Below, in pieces: positions 1-6,539 of a DNA stretch of 20,940 nucleotides. The DNA is taken from the NCBI GenBank assembly GCA_903909295.1, contig CAIVVG010000032.1:1-20940 (forward strand). The letters run 5' to 3'. The notes beneath the pieces are model-generated. The model had not been told where the DNA came from. It searched no databases and worked only from the letters and a program-made list of their open reading frames with translations. Position numbers and translations under genes: made by a program. Within the stretch, counting starts at the first letter, position 1, and each line of letters begins with the position of its first letter. The stretch comes from an uncultured Chlamydiae bacterium (GTDB lineage: Bacteria > Chlamydiota > Chlamydiia > Chlamydiales > SM23-39).

Positions 1-1
1 C

Positions 2-97
2 CCCCTCTTTTTACTCCCCGACCTCTCGCTCTATCTCAAAGACCCCCTCCTCAAGCGCTCTTTATGGAAAGCACTATGCCAAAAACTCTCTTCGTAG
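2..97 (+). CDS. 3' end of an unidentified upstream gene (partial)
   Basis: Frame 2 is open from the left edge and ends at a TAG at 95-97. It gives 31 residues with a protein-like composition (many Leu, plus Asp, Lys and Tyr, e.g. LPDLSLYLKDPLLKRSLWK), whereas the other two frames give low-complexity Pro/Ser/Arg strings. The frame overlaps the start of priA by about 30 bp, an arrangement common in compact operons where translation is coupled. The start and nearly all of the gene lie outside the window, so no function can be given. Confidence 0.45.
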   Translation, partial: PLFLLPDLSLYLKDPLLKRSLWKALCQKLSS

Positions 98-2286
98 AGG
101 TGCTCCTCGACCAAAACCTAGCGAGGCCCCTCGACTACTCAGTGCCAGAAGAGTGGGCCCACCTCACTCAGACAGGCATGCGGGTTGAAGTACCGCTCAG
201 GACGGGAGTTGTTCAAGGGACCATTTCTAAACTCAAGGACCACTCCCAGTGGCCCCAAGTCAAAGCCATTGTGAGGCTCATCTCTTCCCACTCAGAGCTC
301 TCCGACTCCCTCTGGAAACTCGCCCAGTGGATGTCCCGCTATTACTGCGCCCCTCTGCAACGAGTCATCAAACTCTTCATCCCCCCCAATGTCCGGCGCC
401 AAACCAAAGAAAAGGGGGAACTCTTTTTTAAACTGACCCGAACCCATGCAGAGAGCTTGGCCCTCTGCGAGGCGCTCCGCAAAAAGGCTCCCGCTCAAGC
501 AGAGGTACTCGAAGAAATATTGCAAACACCGAAAGGGGTTTACGCCACCTCCCTAAAAGCGCCCCGCTCTGCCGCAGCCGCCCTTGTGAAAAAAGGGATC
601 CTCTCATCGGAAAAAGTGCTGGCGGGCGACGATTTGTTGCTGGAGGAGGAATTCTTTCCGACAAAACCGAAAAAGCTCAATGCCGAGCAAGAGGCGTGTT
701 TAAGCGGCATTTGTAGCTCGATGGAAAAAAATCAGTTCGCTGTCCACCTGATTCAGGGAATCACAGGAAGCGGAAAAACAGAAATCTATCTACAGGCCAT
801 CCAAGAGGCGCTGAACCAAAATAAAAGCGCCATTTTGCTCGTACCCGAAATTTCCCTCACTTCGCAGACCATCGAGCGATTCCGCTCCCGTTTCTCACAA
901 AAAATCGCCATCCTCCACCACCGGCGCAGTTTGGGCGAACGGTCCACCGCGTGGGGCATGCTCAAAGACAAACAAGCGATGATTGCCGTTGGCGCTCGGT
1001 CCGCGATTTTTTGCCCCGCCCAAAATCTAGGCCTCATCATCGTCGATGAAGAGCACGACAGTTCTTACAAACAGCACGAAGAGACCCCCTGCTACCAAGC
1101 GCGCGACGTCGCCATCATGAGGGGCCACCTCGAGGGCTGCCCCGTCATCTTGGGGAGCGCCACCCCCTCGATCGAGTCGCGCTACAACTGCGAGATCGGC
1201 AAATACAGGCTCCACCGCCTCACTGCGCGCGCAACCAGCGCTACCCTGCCCCAATTGACCATCGTCGACATGAAACGAGCCTTGGAGCAGACAGGGGGCT
1301 TTTCCCACTTTTCGCCGCAGCTCTTAGATGCGATGAAACTTCGGATCGAAAAGGGGGAACAAACTCTCCTCTTTTTAAATCGACGAGGATTTCACCGGAT
1401 GCAGGTATGCAAAGGGTGCAATCACATCCTCAAATGCCCCCACTGCGATCTGGCTCTGACCTTTCATAAACAAGCCGACCACTTGCGCTGCCATTTGTGC
1501 GATTTTATAAGGGAAATTGGAAGAGAGTGCCCTGAATGTCAAGGGAACGCCACCCTCGAATTCAAAGGGTTTGGAACAGAACACGTCGAGAGATCGCTCC
1601 ACGCAGTATTTCCCGAAGTGCGCACCCTCAGAATGGATCGCGATACAACCCAACAAAAAAATAGCCACGAAGATCTCTTCAAACAGTTCCGCGCCCATAA
1701 AGCCGACGTCCTCATCGGAACCCAAATGATCGCCAAGGGATTTCACTTCCCCTCCGTCACCTTGGTCGGCATTCTCAACGCCGATGCCACGCTGACCATC
1801 CCCGACTTTCGCGCCCCCGAACAACTCTTCCAACTCATCACCCAAGTTGCCGGCAGGTCGGGTAGATCCGAGCTCCCCGGAGAGGTGATTTTACAGACCT
1901 TCCTGCCCGAACACCCCACCCTCCACCTCGCCGCCTCCCAAGACTACGAAGCCTTTTTCTCCTCACAGATCCAAGAACGGCGTGAATTTGGCTACCCCCC
2001 TTTCTGCCACCTCATCAAACTCCTCTTCTCATCGACCGCTCCCCAAGAGGCCCTCTCCGCTGCCGAAAAGGCCCATGCCCACATCCTTAAAGAGGGCCTC
2101 CCCCCAGGCGCCCACCTCCTGCCAGTCTCCCCTGCAGGCCACCCCAAGATCAAAGACTCCTACCGCTTCCAATTTGTCATTAAGTGCTTTAAGGTCAGTG
2201 AATTACACGCCTCTCTAGGAGGGGTAGAGGCCCCTCGAGGGGTGTCGATGAATATCGACGTCGACCCTGTATCTACATTTTTTTAA
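64..2286 (+). CDS. priA: Primosomal protein N' (PriA), replication-restart helicase
   Basis: PriA is a 3'-5' superfamily 2 DNA helicase that reloads the replisome at stalled forks. The 740-residue length fits the family. An N-terminal DNA-binding region comes first (about 1-110). The helicase core carries Walker A GITGSGKT (232-239) and the Walker B/DEAH-type box DEEH (328-331). Eight cysteines form the two PriA zinc sites: C449, C452, C458, C461, C476, C479, C489 and C492. Helicase motifs V/VI follow (GTQMIAKGFHFP; QVAGRSGR). The ATG at 64 has no visible ribosome binding site. An in-frame ATG at 76 sits 4 nt after GGAAAG and begins MPKTLFVEVLLDQ, so it may be the true start. Either way the gene overlaps the preceding frame. 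Identification is near certain. Confidence 0.97.
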   Translation: MESTMPKTLFVEVLLDQNLARPLDYSVPEEWAHLTQTGMRVEVPLRTGVVQGTISKLKDHSQWPQVKAIVRLISSHSELSDSLWKLAQWMSRYYCAPLQRVIKLFIPPNVRRQTKEKGELFFKLTRTHAESLALCEALRKKAPAQAEVLEEILQTPKGVYATSLKAPRSAAAALVKKGILSSEKVLAGDDLLLEEEFFPTKPKKLNAEQEACLSGICSSMEKNQFAVHLIQGITGSGKTEIYLQAIQEALNQNKSAILLVPEISLTSQTIERFRSRFSQKIAILHHRRSLGERSTAWGMLKDKQAMIAVGARSAIFCPAQNLGLIIVDEEHDSSYKQHEETPCYQARDVAIMRGHLEGCPVILGSATPSIESRYNCEIGKYRLHRLTARATSATLPQLTIVDMKRALEQTGGFSHFSPQLLDAMKLRIEKGEQTLLFLNRRGFHRMQVCKGCNHILKCPHCDLALTFHKQADHLRCHLCDFIREIGRECPECQGNATLEFKGFGTEHVERSLHAVFPEVRTLRMDRDTTQQKNSHEDLFKQFRAHKADVLIGTQMIAKGFHFPSVTLVGILNADATLTIPDFRAPEQLFQLITQVAGRSGRSELPGEVILQTFLPEHPTLHLAASQDYEAFFSSQIQERREFGYPPFCHLIKLLFSSTAPQEALSAAEKAHAHILKEGLPPGAHLLPVSPAGHPKIKDSYRFQFVIKCFKVSELHASLGGVEAPRGVSMNIDVDPVSTFF

Positions 2287-2294
2287 AAAATAAA

Positions 2295-2324
2295 TTGACT
2301 GGATTTGTTGTTATTTGCTATAAT
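2295..2324 (+). promoter_or_regulatory. Strong housekeeping-sigma promoter
   Basis: TTGACT (2295-2300) and a perfect TATAAT (2319-2324) are separated by 18 bp. A TGC directly before the -10 box makes it an extended -10 (TGnTATAAT). The initiation site would fall near 2331, about 18 nt before the ATG at 2349, leaving room for a GGAGA ribosome binding site (2340-2344). The promoter lies immediately after the priA stop, so the next gene is probably transcribed independently and strongly. Confidence 0.8.
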
Positions 2325-2348
2325 CTTGTTAATTATAATGGAGATATC

Positions 2349-3161
2349 ATGAGTTCTAAGCTTACATTAGGCAAAAGAAACACTGAAGAGAGGCCCCTGT
2401 CACCATTCCACTTGCCACCAGCCGCCCGCCCCTCAGTCCCGCTCCCCTCCTCTTTTGGCTTTGGCTTCCCTCCCCCTTCCCTTGCTGGAAGAATCAGTCG
2501 ACCACCCGATAGAGTACTGCCCCTGTCCGACCTGACTGTATTCGGTCCTTCCGCAGCGAGGGTTCCTTCCGAAAAACCTCCGGAACTTTTGCACCCTTCT
2601 AAACGCCCCAAACCAGATCCTACCCGTCTCTCCGATAAACATTTATTAGGAGCGTGGCAAGACGTAGAACATTGGTCGCGCCTGGAAAACATCGCCGAGG
2701 GCCACGTTATGGACGTCTATGTGGATCCATCTAAAAGATATGTCCTCAAGTTTCCCAAGGAGCTTAGAAAGGCGCGGAAACCGGCACAAGACCTCATTGA
2801 AGAAGCTGTTCGTCTGGGAGAACTGTTTACTAAAAGAAAATTCCCCCTCGCACAGATTCTCAATAAGGAAACCGCCGTCAAAGAACAACGACTCATCATG
2901 GAATATTTCCCTGAGACATTAACCCATATCCCCGAACATCTAATCCCTCAATTCGAAGCGCTCTTAAAAAAAGCGAAGGAAACAGGCTCTCGCATCGACC
3001 TCAAACCACAAAACTTCGGAGTCAAAGAGGGACAACTTGTTCTCTTTGATTGGGTTGACGACCAACCTTCCGTGGACTGCGCCATCCGGACTTCGATTGC
3101 AAGAGCTGGCGTAGCCAATCCCAGAGCCCTGTACCCTGAAGGGGTGGAGTGGTTTGACTAG
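2349..3161 (+). CDS. Proline-rich protein with a minimal protein-kinase-like domain
   Basis: The start is set at ATG 2349, after GGAGA and downstream of the promoter, giving 270 residues; a longer reading from TTG 2295 would lie inside the promoter. Residues 10-95 are rich in Pro, Ser and Arg and probably disordered. From about 105 to the end the pattern is kinase-like: a beta-3 type lysine, K134 in YVLKFPKE; glutamates E151/E152 in a predicted helix C; a hinge-like LIMEYFPE; the catalytic-loop equivalent IDLKPQN with D217 and N222; and LFDW with D234 in place of DFG. Only 36 residues follow D234, so most of a normal C-lobe is missing. Minimal kinases of this shape are known among type III effectors such as OspG and NleH. 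I infer a kinase-like, possibly secreted, protein; no specific family is recognised and activity is uncertain. Confidence 0.75.
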   Translation: MSSKLTLGKRNTEERPLSPFHLPPAARPSVPLPSSFGFGFPPPSLAGRISRPPDRVLPLSDLTVFGPSAARVPSEKPPELLHPSKRPKPDPTRLSDKHLLGAWQDVEHWSRLENIAEGHVMDVYVDPSKRYVLKFPKELRKARKPAQDLIEEAVRLGELFTKRKFPLAQILNKETAVKEQRLIMEYFPETLTHIPEHLIPQFEALLKKAKETGSRIDLKPQNFGVKEGQLVLFDWVDDQPSVDCAIRTSIARAGVANPRALYPEGVEWFD

Positions 3162-3173
3162 TCGTCCTTCCCT

Positions 3174-3196
3174 TTTTTGCCAGGATCTGGCAAAAA
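3174..3196. repeat. Perfect 10-bp inverted repeat (hairpin)
   Basis: Arms TTTTTGCCAG (3174-3183) and CTGGCAAAAA (3187-3196) flank the 3-nt loop GAT. It lies between the kinase-like gene stop (3161) and the dehydrogenase ATG (3204). The U-run precedes the GC stem and the A-run follows it on either strand. It is therefore not a textbook intrinsic terminator, though it could still attenuate transcription or mask the dehydrogenase start. Confidence 0.6.
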
Positions 3197-3203
3197 TAGA
3201 GGG

Positions 3204-4211
3204 ATGGAAATTCACGCCTTTGCCGCTCTCAGACAGAAAGAGGCCTTGCAGCCATTCAGCTACAAGGCCCCTCCAATAGGTCCCCACGACGTCCTCCTAA
3301 AAATCTCCCACTGCGGCATTTGCCATAGCGATATCCACCTGATCGACAATAACTGGAAGCGCTCCATTTACCCGCTCGTTCCGGGACATGAGGTGGTCGG
3401 CACCGTTCTCCAAAAGGGAAGCGACCTGCCCGGCATCCAGCTCGGAGAGCGGGTCGGCGTCAGCTGGGTCCGCTCCTCTTGCCTCACCTGCCCGAGCTGC
3501 TTGCAGGGGGAGACGAGCATCTGCCCCGACAAAACCTCCACTTGCAACGGTCACTACGGCGGCTTCGCCGACCACATGGTCGCCGATGGGCGCTTCTGCT
3601 ACCCCATCCCTCAAGGGCTGGAGTCCGCTTTTGCAGCGCCGCTCTTGTGCGCAGGGGCAACGGTTTATGCCCCGCTCAAAAGACTCGGGATGAAGAAGGG
3701 GCGCTCCGTCGGAGTGATTGGGATCGGGGGGCTCGGCCATCTGGGACTCCAGTTCGCCAAGGCCTTTGGCTGCGAAGTGACCGCACTCTCCTTTACGCCG
3801 AGTAAACGGGAAGAGGCGCGCCGGTTTGGGGCAGACCATTTTGCGCCCTTAAATGAGAAATGGCCTGTGAGCCAATTTGACCTGATCCTCTCCACCATTC
3901 ACCACCACCTCGATTGGGATAAGGTGATTGGGATGCTCAAGCCCAGCGGCACGCTGTGTGTTTTGGGGAGGCCCGAAGAGCCCGCTAAGATCGATTTTTC
4001 CCCACTCATCTCTTTTCAGAAGTCGATTACGGGGAGCGCCACTGCCAGCCGCTCTGTTTTAAATGAAATGTTGGCCTTTGCAGCCCAGCACAAAATCACC
4101 CCTCAGATTGAGCGAATGCCCCTCTCAGAGGTCAACCGAGCGATCGCCAGGCTCAAGGCGGGCGAGGCGCGCTATAGGATTGTTTTAGAAATATCACCCG
4201 TGATAGGATAG
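3204..4211 (+). CDS. Zinc-dependent medium-chain alcohol dehydrogenase (NAD(P)-dependent)
   Basis: This 335-residue protein belongs to the zinc medium-chain dehydrogenase family, close in pattern to the cinnamyl-alcohol/YahK-type aldehyde reductases that interconvert alcohols and aldehydes. Catalytic zinc ligands are visible as C40 (CGICHSD), H62 with E63 (PGHE) and C149 (LLCAG). The structural zinc site is C93, C96, C99 and C107. The Rossmann glycine motif GIGGLGH is at 173-179. The start is ATG 3204, giving MEIHAFAAL; an upstream TTG at 3177 would lie inside the hairpin. Purines AGAGGG lie directly against the ATG, so initiation may be weak. The stop is 5 bp before lysS, suggesting cotranscription. 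The substrate cannot be read from sequence. Confidence 0.93.
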   Translation: MEIHAFAALRQKEALQPFSYKAPPIGPHDVLLKISHCGICHSDIHLIDNNWKRSIYPLVPGHEVVGTVLQKGSDLPGIQLGERVGVSWVRSSCLTCPSCLQGETSICPDKTSTCNGHYGGFADHMVADGRFCYPIPQGLESAFAAPLLCAGATVYAPLKRLGMKKGRSVGVIGIGGLGHLGLQFAKAFGCEVTALSFTPSKREEARRFGADHFAPLNEKWPVSQFDLILSTIHHHLDWDKVIGMLKPSGTLCVLGRPEEPAKIDFSPLISFQKSITGSATASRSVLNEMLAFAAQHKITPQIERMPLSEVNRAIARLKAGEARYRIVLEISPVIG

Positions 4212-4216
4212 AACCC

Positions 4217-5785
4217 ATGACACCCGATTATCATCAGCACGAAGAGTTCCAAAACCGGTCGCGCAAGCTCGCCGAGATCCGCGCTTTGGGGATGGACCCC
4301 TATCCCCACAAATACATCCCCACTCAAAAAACCTCCCAGATCATCTCAGCTTGCGAGGGAAAAGAGGTAGGACATCACGAAGCAGCTTCCGCAGGGACGA
4401 GCGAGCGAGTCGCTGTGTCAGGACGGCTGGTTCTCTTTAGAGCGATGGGGAAGAACGCGTTTGCCCACATCCAAGATGAGACCGGACGGATCCAGATCAT
4501 GTTCAACCGCGACTTGACTGAAGTGAGCGGATTCACTCCCCAGGAAGACTTAAGCGCGATCAAGTTCATCGAGAAAAAACTCGACCTCGGCGATATCATT
4601 GGCGTTGAGGGGAACCTTTTTATGACTCAAAAAGGGGAGCTCACGATCTTTGCTAAGAAAGTAACCCTCCTTTGCAAGTCGCTCCTCCCCTTGCCCGATA
4701 AGCACAGCGGCCTCGTCGATAAAGGGGTCCGCTACCGCAAACGTTGGCTCGACCTCATCACCCACTCCGAATCGCTCGAGCGCTTCCGCCTCCGATCTAA
4801 AATCTTGCTCTCCATCCGCAATTACCTCCAAGAGCTCGAGTTTGAAGAGGTAGAGACCCCCGTCTTGCAAAACATCTACGGCGGCGCCTCCGCTCGCCCC
4901 TTCACGACCCACCTCCAAGCGCTGGATCAACCGATGTATCTTCGAATTTCCCTCGAGATCCCGCTGAAAAAACTGATCGTCGGCGGCATGCAAAAGATCT
5001 ACGAGATCGGAAAAGTGTTCCGCAACGAAGGGATCGACCGGACCCACAATCCCGAGTTCACCATGCTAGAGGCCTATGCCGCAGGCTGGGACTACAACGA
5101 CATGATTGAGTTTGTAGAAGGGCTGTTTGAAACGGTCGCTCTCGGTCTTTTTGGCGACACAAAAATCCGCCTCACACCCGAAGGAGAAAGCTCTGCAGTC
5201 GTCATCGACCTCAAAGCCCCCTGGAAAAAAATGTCGATGAAAGAGGCCATCCACACCTACGGCCACCTCAATGTAGACAAAATGAGCGATGCCGAAATGC
5301 GAGCCAAACTCCTCACAGACTCCCCCATCGATCCAAAGGCCGTCCACGGCGCTCCCCGCGGCGCGTTGATCGCCCTGCTCTTTGAAGAGTTCGCCGAAAA
5401 ACACCTGATCCAACCCCACCACATCATCGACCACCCGATCGAGACCACCCCCCTCTGCAAGTTGCATCGAGAAGAGTCGCTCCGCAAAGAGCGATTCGTA
5501 GAGCGCTTTGAGAGCTTTATTTTAGGCCGCGAGATGTGCAACTCCTACTCCGAGCTCAATGACCCCGAGCTCCAAAGAAAGCTCCTCGTCGAGCAGTCTG
5601 AGAAGCGAGATAGCGGCGATGTCGAAGCAAGTCCTTTAGATGAAGAATTTTTGGAAGCTATCTGCCAAGGGATGCCCCCCACCGGCGGCATCGGCGTCGG
5701 CATCGACCGCTTGGTGATGCTGCTGACGAATGCGGAATCGATCCGAGACGCGATCCTCTTCCCTCTGATGCGCAAGGAAGAATAG
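4217..5785 (+). CDS. lysS: Lysyl-tRNA synthetase, class II
   Basis: LysRS charges tRNA-Lys with lysine using ATP. The 522-residue protein has an N-terminal OB-fold anticodon-binding domain (about 60-160, with VSGRLVLFRAMGKNAFAHIQDETGRIQIM). A class II catalytic core follows, with motif 2 (FRNEGIDRTHNPEFTMLEAY, from F268) and motif 3 (GIGVGIDR, 491-498). The run around GGASARPFTTH matches the lysine/ATP pocket of LysS. ATG 4217 begins 5 bp after the dehydrogenase stop. Chlamydia also has lysS close to priA and cysS (recalled), which supports this as ancestral gene order with later insertions. Confidence 0.97.
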   Translation: MTPDYHQHEEFQNRSRKLAEIRALGMDPYPHKYIPTQKTSQIISACEGKEVGHHEAASAGTSERVAVSGRLVLFRAMGKNAFAHIQDETGRIQIMFNRDLTEVSGFTPQEDLSAIKFIEKKLDLGDIIGVEGNLFMTQKGELTIFAKKVTLLCKSLLPLPDKHSGLVDKGVRYRKRWLDLITHSESLERFRLRSKILLSIRNYLQELEFEEVETPVLQNIYGGASARPFTTHLQALDQPMYLRISLEIPLKKLIVGGMQKIYEIGKVFRNEGIDRTHNPEFTMLEAYAAGWDYNDMIEFVEGLFETVALGLFGDTKIRLTPEGESSAVVIDLKAPWKKMSMKEAIHTYGHLNVDKMSDAEMRAKLLTDSPIDPKAVHGAPRGALIALLFEEFAEKHLIQPHHIIDHPIETTPLCKLHREESLRKERFVERFESFILGREMCNSYSELNDPELQRKLLVEQSEKRDSGDVEASPLDEEFLEAICQGMPPTGGIGVGIDRLVMLLTNAESIRDAILFPLMRKEE

Positions 5786-5922
5786 ACCCTATTGGATCTG
5801 GCTTGCTACAGCATATTCTCTAATTGCGGAGAGGAACTCCTCTTGATTTACCGTGGGACTTACATCGCAAAACGCTCATAACCAACTTGTTACTAAATTA
5901 TCTGAGGAGAAATGAGTACGTT
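5786..5922. other. Intergenic region after lysS
   Basis: It holds a short hairpin-prone stretch, AGAGGAACTCCTCT (5830-5843), followed by TGATTT; this is at best a weak terminator for lysS. A ribosome-binding-like GAGGAGA is at 5904-5910, upstream of the ATG at 5923. No convincing promoter pair and no RNA gene are visible. Confidence 0.4.
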
Positions 5923-5997
5923 ATGAATGCGGAAAAGACCGGCGCCGACATACTGCGAAGAATCAAGGACATGTCCGGAATGGTACATATATTTTAA
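5923..5997 (+). pseudogene. Displaced 5' fragment of the XRE regulator (probable frameshift)
   Basis: A 24-codon frame starts at ATG 5923 (MNAEKTGADILRRIKDM...) and ends at TAA 5995-5997, after the T-run in ATATTTTAAG. Adding one base in that run would read on as IFLRDHAIE and join exactly in frame with the HTH gene at 6015. GAGGAGA lies 12 nt before this ATG, whereas the ATG at 6015 has no ribosome binding site. The fragment is therefore probably the true N-terminus, separated by a one-base deletion, a sequencing error or programmed frameshifting. Confidence 0.5.
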
Positions 5998-6014
5998 GAG
6001 ACCATGCCATTGAA

Positions 6015-6524
6015 ATGCAGGACAAGCGACGCATAAGCCTTCCGGTTGAATTTATGAAAGACAGGAAAATAAAAACATTCATTTTCGAAGATCTTGGATT
6101 CCCCATCAAACTCATTAATGTTCCCATGAAGAAAGAATTTGGTGAATGGTACATCGACATTAACATGAATAAACTCATGCTTGTAGTGCTAGATGCCCTC
6201 GTTCATAAACCAATTCCACTTACTGGCGATGAGCTGAGTTTTATTAGATCCTATTTACAAATGACTTCTACAGAATTCGGGAGAGCATTTGGAGTTACCC
6301 ATGCAGCGGTATTAAAATGGGAAAGCGGCGAAAATCGACTATCCCCACCTTTGGAGCTTTGCATCCGCCTGTATGTTCTGGATCATCTCTCTGCTAAAGA
6401 TGCGGAATTTAGAGCTCTTTACAAAGAACTCAGCCTAGAGAAGCTCTCAAAGTCAGATCAACCCAGAAAAATCCACCCACTTGCCGTCGACGCAACAATG
6501 GAAGATTTAAAAATAGCTCTTTGA
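6015..6524 (+). CDS. XRE-type helix-turn-helix regulator, probably lacking its native N-terminus
   Basis: The 169-residue frame has an N-terminal region (about 20-55, FIFEDLGFP...GEWYIDINMNKL) followed by PIPLTGDELSFIRSYLQMT. The helix-turn-helix comes next (about 85-107, TEFGRAFGVTHAAVLKWESG). This order resembles MqsA-like/XRE antitoxin or regulator proteins without the zinc finger. Such proteins bind operators as dimers. No toxin gene lies next to it: lysS is upstream and a convergent gene starts 15 bp after its stop. It is visibly more AT-rich than lysS, consistent with acquired DNA. The start at 6015 lacks a ribosome binding site and the coding sense continues upstream in another frame (5923-5997). 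Function as a DNA-binding regulator is likely; its target is unknown. Confidence 0.75.
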   Translation: MQDKRRISLPVEFMKDRKIKTFIFEDLGFPIKLINVPMKKEFGEWYIDINMNKLMLVVLDALVHKPIPLTGDELSFIRSYLQMTSTEFGRAFGVTHAAVLKWESGENRLSPPLELCIRLYVLDHLSAKDAEFRALYKELSLEKLSKSDQPRKIHPLAVDATMEDLKIAL

Positions 6525-6539
6525 CTTTTTCCAAGCGAC

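Noticed and set aside
1375..1845. 156-codon antisense frame within priA
   Set aside because: It lies opposite the helicase core, which has clear motifs. Long antisense frames are expected from the codon bias here, and it has no initiation signals.
2231..2242. Palindrome CCCCTCGAGGGG near the priA end as terminator
   Set aside because: It lies inside the coding sequence and the T-run is about 35 nt further on, too far for an intrinsic terminator.
5786..6524. Type II toxin-antitoxin module around the XRE protein
   Set aside because: The regulator resembles antitoxins of this kind, but no partner toxin frame fits in the 137 bp before the fragment, and a convergent gene follows after 15 bp.
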